60,063 nucleotides of DNA from Paenibacillus gorillae (GTDB lineage Bacteria > Bacillota > Bacilli > Paenibacillales > Paenibacillaceae), in the NCBI RefSeq assembly GCF_000513275.1, contig NZ_CBVJ010000143.1, positions 1 through 60,063 on the forward strand, written 5' to 3'. Below are positions 8,742 through 16,039 of the stretch, one piece after another. The position numbers and the translations under genes are program-made. Below the pieces are notes generated by a model. It saw only the letters and a list, made by a program, of their open reading frames with translations. It ran no database searches and was not told the origin of the DNA. Each line of letters starts with the position of its first letter. Within the stretch, counting starts at the first letter, position 1.

Positions 8742-8918
8742 ATGACGAAGGCAAAGGGTTCTGTGGATAAAAATTTATCTAACGTGGTGGACGATCTGGC
8801 TCAAACGCCGGTAAATAGCCATCATGCGCAGCAATTGCAGCAGGATGTCAATGACCGCCGCAACCAGGATGCGATTAATCACGACCAGCCAACGGATTTA
8901 AAGCATCAGCGCAATTAA
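8742..8918 (+). CDS. Small hydrophilic protein, 58 aa
   Basis: An ATG at 8742 preceded by AAAGGAG opens a 58-residue frame rich in Gln, Asn, Asp and His (NSHHAQQLQQDVNDRRNQD), with no hydrophobic segment. It sits 15 bp after the previous gene and 32 bp before sspP, so one transcript is likely. Size and composition resemble minor small acid-soluble spore proteins, but no known family matched on reading. A perfect DnaA box lies inside its 5' end (8762-8770). Confidence 0.65.
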   Translation: MTKAKGSVDKNLSNVVDDLAQTPVNSHHAQQLQQDVNDRRNQDAINHDQPTDLKHQRN

Positions 8919-8950
8919 TTAATATCCTTCATTATTAGGAGGTAGTGCAG

Positions 8951-9103
8951 ATGGGCAAGCCGAAAAGCGTTCCTGTTCCAGATTCCAATGGCAATGGCGG
9001 CGGAGGCGGAGAGAAGCATCGCGGGCATCAGCAACAGCCATTGTCAGGCTCCAAGAAAACGAAGCAGCGTAACCATGTCGATCATAACAACCCTCAAGGG
9101 TAA
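8951..9103 (+). CDS. sspP: Small acid-soluble spore protein P-like
   Basis: This 50-residue protein ends in PLSGSKKTKQRNH and then a His/Asn-rich tail, closely matching SspP (PLSGSKKVKNRNH in Bacillus as I recall it). SspP is a minor spore-core protein made late in the forespore. The N-terminal half is a glycine linker (GNGGGGGE). AGGAGG precedes the ATG. It is the last gene before a hairpin, so it likely ends the small-gene operon. Confidence 0.85.
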   Translation: MGKPKSVPVPDSNGNGGGGGEKHRGHQQQPLSGSKKTKQRNHVDHNNPQG

Positions 9104-9132
9104 TCGACGATTTCTATAAATAAGGTATCCTT

Positions 9133-9170
9133 CAATCCCGTTTCAGTTCGCTGAAGCGGGATTGTTCGAT
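9133..9170 (+). terminator. Hairpin after sspP
   Basis: CAATCCCG-TTTCAG pairs with CTGAAG-CGGGATTG around a TTCG tetraloop. The following T-tract is short, so termination may be partial. Confidence 0.7.
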
Positions 9171-9249
9171 TTATATTGTAACTACAAAATCAAAATCAAT
9201 TGTTATAGAATGGAGGTATTGGACAAGCGACAAGGAGGACATTACGAAT

Positions 9250-10302
9250 ATGAAAAATTGGCAACGGATGGCTGTGTTATGCCTAACAGCCGTTCTATTC
9301 CTAGTTGCAGGCTGCAGCTCGAATGGTTCACCGAAGCAAACGCTGCAGGATGCGATCAAAAAGACGGGAGAAGCTGATAGTTATACACAAGCGATAACGA
9401 TCGGCATCGATGAGCTGCAATTGCCTGCCAGCACAGCCGATAAACCAAATATGGCTGTTGTATCGGGAATTGCGGGCATGTTGAAGGGTGCAACCTTGAA
9501 GATCAATACGGTGTATCAGAAAGATCCGCTGCGGACCGATATGGAACTGAATATCGTTCTGGCTGGCTTAACTATTAAAGTACCTATACTTATCAGCAAC
9601 GAAAAAATGTATGTTCAAATTCCGGCCATTCCATTGCTTAAGCTTCCAAATACGATTTTGGGCAAATATATTGAAATTGATATGGAAGCCTTGGCTGCAC
9701 AGCAGCAAAATGCAGCGGCCCTTGATTTGGGGGCGCAAATGAAGCTGATGGATGAGCTGAATGGACTGCTTTTGAAACATTTCGACGAGAAAAACTATTT
9801 TAGTAAAGTGAAAGCGGACGAAGCAGGACTCCCTGAAGGTGTGAAAGCCGATCAAGTTGTACGCTTCGCCATTGACGACAGCAATTATTCTTCTTCGATT
9901 GAGACGATTGTGGGCAAAGTGCTGCCGGAGCTCTACAGCATTCTAGCTTCTAACGAAGCTTATCTGGATACCTTCCAGCTGAAGAAAGAGGATGTGGAGA
10001 AGCGTAAGGCGGATCTGGAGACGAATAAGGCCCAGATTACGAATGCGCTTAAAGAGCAGCTGCAAGTGAAGGAAGTGTCTGTGACGGGTGCTATTACCGG
10101 TGATTATCTGGCTTACCAATCCCAGATTATTAATGCGGTATATACGGATAAAGAGACAGGGGAAGCGCTGAAGCTGAATCTGCATATCGATATTGAGTAC
10201 TCCGACGTTGGCGAGACGCCGACATTTACACATGAGCTTCCAACCGATGCCATTAAGCTTGAGGAGCTGACAAAGCTGCTGAAAGCACAAACTGGTCTGT
10301 AA
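9250..10302 (+). CDS. Surface lipoprotein of unknown function
   Basis: The 350-residue protein has a lipoprotein signal (LVAGC, lipidated Cys22) and so should sit on the outer face of the membrane. The mature part starts with a helix-rich region (LQDAIKKTGEADSYTQAI) and alternates beta-like and helical segments, similar in style to LppX/LprG-like or DUF6612-type lipoproteins; this similarity is a guess. AAGGAGG precedes the ATG at 9250. It appears to be a single gene after the sspP hairpin. Confidence 0.85.
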   Translation: MKNWQRMAVLCLTAVLFLVAGCSSNGSPKQTLQDAIKKTGEADSYTQAITIGIDELQLPASTADKPNMAVVSGIAGMLKGATLKINTVYQKDPLRTDMELNIVLAGLTIKVPILISNEKMYVQIPAIPLLKLPNTILGKYIEIDMEALAAQQQNAAALDLGAQMKLMDELNGLLLKHFDEKNYFSKVKADEAGLPEGVKADQVVRFAIDDSNYSSSIETIVGKVLPELYSILASNEAYLDTFQLKKEDVEKRKADLETNKAQITNALKEQLQVKEVSVTGAITGDYLAYQSQIINAVYTDKETGEALKLNLHIDIEYSDVGETPTFTHELPTDAIKLEELTKLLKAQTGL

Positions 10303-10370
10303 GTAAGGTAGCTTTAAAAAGTAAAGTATGTTACATTTAATTCATACTAAAAAGTAAAGGATGGTGCTGC

Positions 10371-11084
10371 ATGAAAATCGAAGTATGGTCCGATTTTGCA
10401 TGTCCCTTCTGTTATATAGGCAAACGCCGGCTGGAAGGCGCATTAGAGCAATTCGCTCACCGGGATGATGTAGAAGTAGAATTCCGCAGCTTTGAGCTGG
10501 ATCCAAATGCAAAGCGTGATGTGGATTATGATGTGAATGATATGCTGTCCAAAAAATACGGTATGAGCCGCGAGCAAGCGGAGGCTAACAACCGCAATTT
10601 AACAGAACAAGCTCGTACGCTTGGTCTGGACTACCATATGGATAAAATGGTGCTGACGAATACATTCGACGCGCATCGTCTAACGTATTTGGCGGCGAAA
10701 TCCGGCAAACGCGAGGAGATGGCCGAGCGGCTGTTCAAGGCTTATTTTGAAGAAGGAAAGCACTTGGGTGATCATGATACACTGGCTGATCTGGCAGTAG
10801 AAGTCGGTATTGAACGCGGCGAGGCACTGGAAGCGCTGAATAGCTCTACCTATACGCAAGAAGTTCGTGCAGATGAACAGGAAGCGAGCCAGATTGGTGT
10901 TCGCGGCGTTCCTTTCTTCGTTATTGACCGCAAGTATGCGGTATCCGGCGCACAGCCAAGCGAGGTCTTCCTCCAAGCCGTACAACAGGCTTATCAGGAG
11001 AGCAAGCCTCTAACGGTTATTGGCGGCGACGAAGGCGGCGATGACGTGACTTGTACAGACGGCGTATGCGCGCCTAAGCAATAA
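10371..11084 (+). CDS. DsbA-family oxidoreductase (FrnE-like)
   Basis: This 237-residue protein has a thioredoxin-fold start with the active-site pair CPFC (Cys11, Cys14) right after the first strand, and the cis-Pro loop GVRGVPFFVID near residue 180. This is the FrnE/YwbO branch of the DsbA family. There is no signal peptide, so it probably works in the cytoplasm as a thiol-disulfide oxidoreductase or isomerase. The C terminus carries another cysteine pair (TCTDGVC), which could form a redox centre. AAAGGATGG precedes the ATG. The upstream region repeats AAAAAGTAAAG twice. Confidence 0.9.
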   Translation: MKIEVWSDFACPFCYIGKRRLEGALEQFAHRDDVEVEFRSFELDPNAKRDVDYDVNDMLSKKYGMSREQAEANNRNLTEQARTLGLDYHMDKMVLTNTFDAHRLTYLAAKSGKREEMAERLFKAYFEEGKHLGDHDTLADLAVEVGIERGEALEALNSSTYTQEVRADEQEASQIGVRGVPFFVIDRKYAVSGAQPSEVFLQAVQQAYQESKPLTVIGGDEGGDDVTCTDGVCAPKQ

Positions 11085-11100
11085 TATATTGGCATGATGA

Positions 11101-11141
11101 AGCTGCAGGCATGTGGATGCAATCCATAGCCTGCGGCTTTT
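11101..11141 (+). terminator. Terminator after the DsbA-family gene
   Basis: AGCTGCAGGC pairs with GCCTGCGGCT, with a T-run after it. Confidence 0.75.
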
Positions 11142-11163
11142 TATATTTTCAGAGGGACAAGGG

Positions 11164-11193
11164 TTGTCAGAAAATGGGGCGTTGCGTTATACT
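11164..11193 (+). promoter_or_regulatory. Promoter of the PadR-SEDS operon
   Basis: TTGTCA (11164-11169), an 18-bp spacer and TATACT (11188-11193). Confidence 0.6.
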
Positions 11194-11209
11194 TATACCT
11201 AGATAATCG

Positions 11210-11230
11210 ATACATAGATATACAATGTAT
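11210..11230. promoter_or_regulatory. Probable PadR operator
   Basis: ATACAT, 9 bp, ATGTAT form a palindrome just downstream of the likely start of transcription. PadR regulators often bind ATGTAT-type inverted repeats at their own promoters, so autorepression is likely. Confidence 0.6.
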
Positions 11231-11264
11231 GTAATGAGAGAAGAGATTGGAGGTTGAGGTTGTC

Positions 11265-11597
11265 GTGACGATCAACAAAGAGCTGATGAAAGGCAGTACA
11301 GTCATTCTTATTTTGACGCTGCTGGACCGCAAGGAAATGTACGGCTATGAGATGACGAAGGAAATCGAGCAAAGCTCTGATGGTGTTTTTACGTTCAAAG
11401 AGGGAACGCTGTATCCCATTCTCCATACGCTGGAAGTGGAAAAGCTTGTGGAGGCCTATTGGAATGAGGAAGGGGCGCGCAAACGCAAGTACTATCGTAT
11501 TACCGATCATGGACGCAAACAGCTTGGGGAGAAGAAGCGGGAATGGGCGCTATTCCGGAGTACCGTTGACCGTGTGCTGGGGGAGGGGCAGGCATGA
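11265..11597 (+). CDS. PadR-family transcriptional regulator
   Basis: This 110-residue winged-helix repressor has the classic PadR opening INKELMKGSTVILIL, then LLDRKEMYGYEMTKEI and the recognition/wing segment FKEGTLYPILHTLE. It is the short class lacking the extended Vir C-terminal domain. The GTG at 11265 is chosen because GGAGG lies at 11249-11253; a TTG at 11247 would overlap it. The stop overlaps the next start by 4 bp, so the two are translationally coupled. PadR genes are often followed by a HAAS-domain membrane protein that the regulator controls, as here. Confidence 0.93.
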   Translation: MTINKELMKGSTVILILTLLDRKEMYGYEMTKEIEQSSDGVFTFKEGTLYPILHTLEVEKLVEAYWNEEGARKRKYYRITDHGRKQLGEKKREWALFRSTVDRVLGEGQA

Positions 11598-12955
11598 GCC
11601 GCAGCGAAGCGATTCAGGAGCATGAGGTTGTACGGTTGTATTTGAAGCGGGTATGCGGACATATTAAAGCAAAGTCCGTTCATGACGACATTCAGCAGGA
11701 ATTGCTGGCGCACTTGGAGGAGCTCGTTGAAGAGAAGGAGCAGGAAGGCTTCGGGCGAAAGGAGGCAATTCGTCTGGCCGTTGCCCAAATGGGTGATCCT
11801 GATGATGTCGGCAGACAGTTTCACCAAGCGCATAAGCCGAGGATGAATTGGGGGCTGCTCGCTGTGGTCGCTGTTTTCATAGCAATCGCACTGACGGCGA
11901 TGTATTCCGTGCAGTTGGGATGGAATAAACGTATACCTACCGATTTCTTAATGGACAAAATGGTATATATCGGAATTGGCCTCGGTATCATGGCAGGCTT
12001 ATACTTTTTCTTCGATTATCGGAAGCTGCAAAAGTATTCTTGGCACCTCTATGGGCTGACCGTTTTCGTCATGATAATATTGATGTACTTTGGCAACCAG
12101 GTTAATGGCAAAAGAGGATGGATATCTATCCCCTACTTTAGCTTCGATGGTGTATGGATTTGTCTGCATTTCTTTATTCTTTCCATGGTTGGACTTTTAA
12201 ACGTGTCTGGTCAAAAGGCGGCAGCGGCGGGCAAGCTGAGACAGATTGTTTACGGGTTCAGAGATATGCTGGTCTTTTTCGCTCTTCCCAGCATCCTCTT
12301 TCTATGGATGAAGACCCATACGTATCTGGTTATTTACTTGACCTGTCTTGTGATCGTGATGACCGTCTATGCACGCAAGTGGCTATTGGCGTCGGGAGTG
12401 ATGGCTGCTGCCGGAATGTTCGGCTTATATCTATTGTTCAACAGGCCGTTTCAATACATCCTTTCCGAGCGACTAGGGAGTTTCTTCAAGCTAACGGAAA
12501 ATCCGGATTCCATTTATATGACGAGAATGTCGGTGCAGGCCATTCATGACGGCGGATTATGGGGACAGGGTTTTGGCGTGTCCAACAGGACGCTGCCTTC
12601 TATTCATAGCGACATGATCTTTAGTTATCTTACCTACAGTATGGGCTGGGTCATGGCGGGTCTCATCCTTGCTGTCGTAATCACGTTTATGGCGCAGATC
12701 GGGATCATGATCAGCCGATTGCGTGATCGCTATGCGAAGGGATTGGTTATCGGCTTGTTCTCGATATTATGCCTGCAATTCATTTGGTGTATTGGCATGT
12801 CGTTTGGCTGGCTGCCGATGACAGGAATGAGGCTTCCTTTCATCAGCTATGGGGGAACTTCAACCCTTCTTGAATTGTCTGCTATAGGTTTGTTCCTCAG
12901 CGCGTATCGGCGAAAAGATATGATACCTAGTCCATCACAGCAACTGCAAACATAG
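11594..12955 (+). CDS. HAAS/permease-prefix domain fused to an FtsW/RodA/SpoVE (SEDS) membrane domain
   Basis: Residues 1-80 are a soluble helical domain of the HAAS/permease-prefix type (DDIQQELLAHLEELVEEKE, then AVAQMGDPDDVGRQFH). About ten membrane segments follow and end with PFISYGGTS, the hallmark of SEDS proteins. SEDS proteins polymerise glycan strands or shape the wall at division, elongation or spore cortex formation. The outer loop IHSDMIFSYL aligns with the TDFIFA stretch that holds the catalytic Asp in RodA/FtsW, so activity is possible. At 453 residues it is longer than normal RodA (about 390) because of the prefix. No partner penicillin-binding protein lies nearby. Coupling to PadR implies stress or signal control. 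Confidence 0.85.
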   Translation: MSRSEAIQEHEVVRLYLKRVCGHIKAKSVHDDIQQELLAHLEELVEEKEQEGFGRKEAIRLAVAQMGDPDDVGRQFHQAHKPRMNWGLLAVVAVFIAIALTAMYSVQLGWNKRIPTDFLMDKMVYIGIGLGIMAGLYFFFDYRKLQKYSWHLYGLTVFVMIILMYFGNQVNGKRGWISIPYFSFDGVWICLHFFILSMVGLLNVSGQKAAAAGKLRQIVYGFRDMLVFFALPSILFLWMKTHTYLVIYLTCLVIVMTVYARKWLLASGVMAAAGMFGLYLLFNRPFQYILSERLGSFFKLTENPDSIYMTRMSVQAIHDGGLWGQGFGVSNRTLPSIHSDMIFSYLTYSMGWVMAGLILAVVITFMAQIGIMISRLRDRYAKGLVIGLFSILCLQFIWCIGMSFGWLPMTGMRLPFISYGGTSTLLELSAIGLFLSAYRRKDMIPSPSQQLQT

Positions 12956-12962
12956 CAAGGTT

Positions 12963-12993
12963 AATAGCGCTGCCGCAGCAGCGCTATTTTTTT
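12963..12993 (+). terminator. Terminator after the SEDS gene
   Basis: ATAGCGCTGC pairs with GCAGCGCTAT, followed by seven or more T. Confidence 0.85.
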
Positions 12994-13085
12994 GTGTTAT
13001 TTGATAGGCCCACACAGGAAGTATTTGGGTTACAATGGTCAGAGATTAACGAAACGAAATGACGCATCAGGGGGAAATCTTTCAG

Positions 13086-13547
13086 GTGAAAAAGAAGACG
13101 AAGAAAAAGTTTTGGAATTTAATCATGCTGCTCGCTATCGTGTTCGTTGCGATGTACATTGTTCCTCAACTGGAACTGGATCAAGGTGCAGGTACACATT
13201 CGACGGGCAGCGAGGCTGGCGACGCGGATTATAAGCTGTATTTTCCAGCTGATCGATTCCCGGAAACCGCTAAGCACATCGAAGATGCCATTGAAAGCGG
13301 AGAGTCAAAGGTTTGTACGATTGACCGCGTTGGAGCTGAGGATAACCGTAAGGATTCTCTTAGGGGTGTGCCGACTAAAAAAGGCTATGACCGCGATGAA
13401 TGGCCGATGGCCATGTGCTCGGAAGGCGGAGCGGGCGCAGATATCGAATACATATCGCCATCCGACAACCGGGGTGCGGGAGCTTGGGTTAGCAACCAGT
13501 TGGAGCAGTATCCGGACGGGACACGAGTGGAATTTATCGTTCGTTAG
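13086..13547 (+). CDS. NucB/NucA-type secreted DNase
   Basis: The 153-residue protein starts with a basic signal/anchor (KKKTKKKFW followed by a hydrophobic stretch to about residue 25) and then a NucA/NucB nuclease domain. Diagnostic blocks are YFPADRFPETAKHI, CTIDRVGAEDNR, GYDRDEWPMAMCSEGG and YISPSDNRGAGAWV. In the family the DRDEWP region supplies catalytic acidic residues. NucB is a sporulation DNase released from the mother cell; NucA acts in competence. The GTG at 13086 is used because AGGGGGAA lies about 10 bp upstream; the ATG at 13059 has no ribosome site. It converges with the dehydrogenase that follows. Confidence 0.9.
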   Translation: MKKKTKKKFWNLIMLLAIVFVAMYIVPQLELDQGAGTHSTGSEAGDADYKLYFPADRFPETAKHIEDAIESGESKVCTIDRVGAEDNRKDSLRGVPTKKGYDRDEWPMAMCSEGGAGADIEYISPSDNRGAGAWVSNQLEQYPDGTRVEFIVR

Positions 13548-13579
13548 GCACGCTGTCCGGCGTACGCCACATATACTGC

Positions 13580-14911
13580 TCACAAACATGAATAGGCAGA
13601 GGTCCCGTCCCCTAGACGGATGACTCGAGCCTTGCCGATATTTTTCGTGAAAACGTGACGTGTATCCAGAATGAGCTTGCTATGGTCGGCGATGAACTGC
13701 ACAGGCATGACGGTATGATCCGTGCCTATTAGAATGCAATCGGCTTGCTCCAGCTCTTCCTCGGTTAGGGCAATGCTATCTAGTTTAGTTCCGTCCGCAA
13801 GACGGACAGACGGGACGTAGGGATCATGGTAGCTGACGTTAGCGCCGCTTTGCTGCAAGACGTTCAATATCGCAATGGCCGCTGATTCCCGTGGGTCGGC
13901 AATATTTCTTTTATAAGTTACCCCATATACGATTATGCGCGCGTCAGCGAGCGCTTTTCCTTCAGGGAGAGCAAGCTGCAGCTTGGTGACGATTGAGGCT
14001 GGCATAGCGTCGTTGATTTGCTGCGAAAGCTGAATGAACTTGCTCGTTATGCCGAACTGCTCCGCCTTCCACTGCAAATATAGCGGATCGATCGGAATAC
14101 AGTGGCCGCCGATTCCCGGACCGGGATAGAAGGGGCTATAGCCGTAAGGCTTGGATGCCGCTGCTTCGATGACCTCCCAGATATTCACATTCAGCTTTTC
14201 GCATATGTCGGCAAATTCATTCATGAATGAAATGTTGATAAAACGGAAGGTGTTCTCCAGCAGCTTGGTCGTCTCTGCGGCCTCTGTTGTAGACACTGGA
14301 ATGACATGATCGAATAATTGGCTGTACAGCTTCTCGATACGGGCAAGGCATTGCGGGGTTACGCCGCTTACCACTTTTGGAATGCCGGTCAGCGTATTGT
14401 CCCGATTGCCAGGATCGATTCGTTCGGGGGAATAAGCGATGAACAGACTTTGCCCCGTGTGCAGTCCGCCTTTCTCCAGCAGCGGCTTTACGACTTCTTT
14501 TGTAGTGCCCGGATACGTTGAGCTCTCCACGATAATAAGCTGACCATGCCGCAGCAGCGGATAAAGCCGTGTGCATGCATCCGTCAGATAGGACAGATCG
14601 GGTCCGTGAGCAGGTGACAGCGGGGTTGGCACGCATAAGATGATCGTATCCGCACCCATGACTGCGGTATATTCCGTAGAGACAAACCAGCGGCTGGTAG
14701 CCATCGCGGCATCCAGCTCTTCATTCTCAATATCTTGCACGTAGCTTCTGCCCTCATTAATTGCATTGATTTTCAACGGATCAAGGTCGATTCCGATAAC
14801 GGTGAAGCCTTTCTTAATAAAGGCCATAGCCAGCGGCAGGCCGACAAATCCGAGACCGATAATGCCAACCTTCCCCTTAGCCACATTACTAGCAGCATTT
14901 TCTATTATCAT
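13580..14911 (-). CDS. Nucleotide-sugar dehydrogenase (UDP-GlcNAc/UDP-glucose 6-dehydrogenase family)
   Basis: The enzyme oxidises C6 of a UDP-hexose to a uronic acid with two NAD+. The 443 residues have an N-terminal Rossmann motif (GIIGLGFVGLPLA), the catalytic cysteine in PGIGGHCIPIDPLYL, and the C-terminal substrate domain with VTYKRNIADPRESAA. The GGHCIPIDP form and overall layout resemble WbpA-type UDP-N-acetylglucosamine 6-dehydrogenases more than Ugd, but the substrate is inferred. The ATG at 14911 follows GGAGGAG; an earlier ATG at 14935 overlaps that site. It is divergent from the first glycosyltransferase, which suggests supply of an activated sugar for that cluster. Confidence 0.9.
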   Translation of the reverse strand: MIIENAASNVAKGKVGIIGLGFVGLPLAMAFIKKGFTVIGIDLDPLKINAINEGRSYVQDIENEELDAAMATSRWFVSTEYTAVMGADTIILCVPTPLSPAHGPDLSYLTDACTRLYPLLRHGQLIIVESSTYPGTTKEVVKPLLEKGGLHTGQSLFIAYSPERIDPGNRDNTLTGIPKVVSGVTPQCLARIEKLYSQLFDHVIPVSTTEAAETTKLLENTFRFINISFMNEFADICEKLNVNIWEVIEAAASKPYGYSPFYPGPGIGGHCIPIDPLYLQWKAEQFGITSKFIQLSQQINDAMPASIVTKLQLALPEGKALADARIIVYGVTYKRNIADPRESAAIAILNVLQQSGANVSYHDPYVPSVRLADGTKLDSIALTEEELEQADCILIGTDHTVMPVQFIADHSKLILDTRHVFTKNIGKARVIRLGDGTSAYSCL

Positions 14912-15050
14912 TTCGTTCCAACTCCTCCGGAGCACATCTATCTACTATTCTGTTAAAATATTAAAATTCAGTGCGGGATGCTCACGATACCTGTCTATTG
15001 CGGTGTATTTATTTTTTAGAAATGCGACCGGGCAAGAGAGGAGAACACCG

Positions 15051-15842
15051 TTGAAAAATAAGACCGCCCCTGGCGTTACGATTATTACGTCTACCATTCG
15101 TCCGCAATTTATCCATCAAATCTTCCAAAACTATGTGCGTCAAAAATGGGCGCCAAAGGAATTAATTATTGTAATAAACAAAAACAAGATAGCAATTGCG
15201 CCTTATTTGCAGATGGCCCAGCAATATCCGGGCGTCACTGTATTGCGGCAGCCACAGTCCAAAAAGCTGGGGGCTTGTCTCAATTACGCAGCGTCGCGGG
15301 CCAAATATCCGTATATAGCCAAATTTGACGATGATGATTACTATGCGCCAAGCTATATACCCGAAGCGATGGGATTATTCGCGAAAAAGAAAGCAGATGT
15401 TGTCGGCAAGCGTACCTGCTTCTTCTATATGCCGCATCGTTCATTGCTATTATTAAGACAAATGCCTGTGCGTCCGTACAGCAGGTGCCGGAAAATCGCC
15501 GGAGCAACAATCATGTTCCATAGACGTGTATTCAAGAAAGTAAAGTTCTCAACGGTGGTAAGGCAGGGCTCTGATGTTCGGTTTGTAAGGGCCTCAATTC
15601 GCAGGGGATTTAGAGTGTTCACGACCTCCCCTTATAATTTTGCAGCCTTACGCCGGGCCAATCGGAACTCCCATACATGGAAAATAAGTGATAGACGGCT
15701 ACTGGCTGCTAAAAAATCGCTGCTGCTCCGTACTCGCAACTACAAACGTCATGTGAATCGATCGTTGGATCAATTGAAAGGAATTCAACCGTATCCTTTG
15801 CCGATGGGTGTGCAGGATGATTTGGTGTACAGCAGGGATTAA
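15051..15842 (+). CDS. Family 2 glycosyltransferase
   Basis: This 263-residue cytoplasmic enzyme opens with a GT-A fold strand (GVTIITSTIRP) and has the metal-binding acidic motif KFDDDDYYAPSYI near residue 95. It is very basic towards the C terminus. The start is taken as TTG 15051 because GAGAGGAG lies just upstream; the open frame extends back to 14766, but that part is antisense to the dehydrogenase and lacks a ribosome site. It precedes the collagen-like gene, whose threonines are plausible acceptors. Confidence 0.85.
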   Translation: MKNKTAPGVTIITSTIRPQFIHQIFQNYVRQKWAPKELIIVINKNKIAIAPYLQMAQQYPGVTVLRQPQSKKLGACLNYAASRAKYPYIAKFDDDDYYAPSYIPEAMGLFAKKKADVVGKRTCFFYMPHRSLLLLRQMPVRPYSRCRKIAGATIMFHRRVFKKVKFSTVVRQGSDVRFVRASIRRGFRVFTTSPYNFAALRRANRNSHTWKISDRRLLAAKKSLLLRTRNYKRHVNRSLDQLKGIQPYPLPMGVQDDLVYSRD

Positions 15843-15895
15843 TAGCTTGCAATAGAAAGAACGATGGTTAGAAACGTGCTATAGAGAATATTTGG

Positions 15896-15927
15896 ATAAC
15901 AGCGTGCACGATGCTGTTATTTTTTTA
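15896..15927 (+). terminator. Terminator after the glycosyltransferase
   Basis: ATAACAGC pairs with GCTGTTAT across a 9-nt loop, followed by a T-run. Confidence 0.8.
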
Positions 15928-16039
15928 TATGTGCTGGGCGTATACCGTGTTTGCTTCCATACGAAAACCATAAATTGTATCGAATAGGCAAGTGTTTACG
16001 TGTTAGGGCAAGATTATATTTTGTAAGAGGTGACGAGGC

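Noticed and set aside
14766..15050. N-terminal extension of the first glycosyltransferase
   Set aside because: It overlaps the dehydrogenase on the other strand; the TTG at 15051 has the ribosome site.
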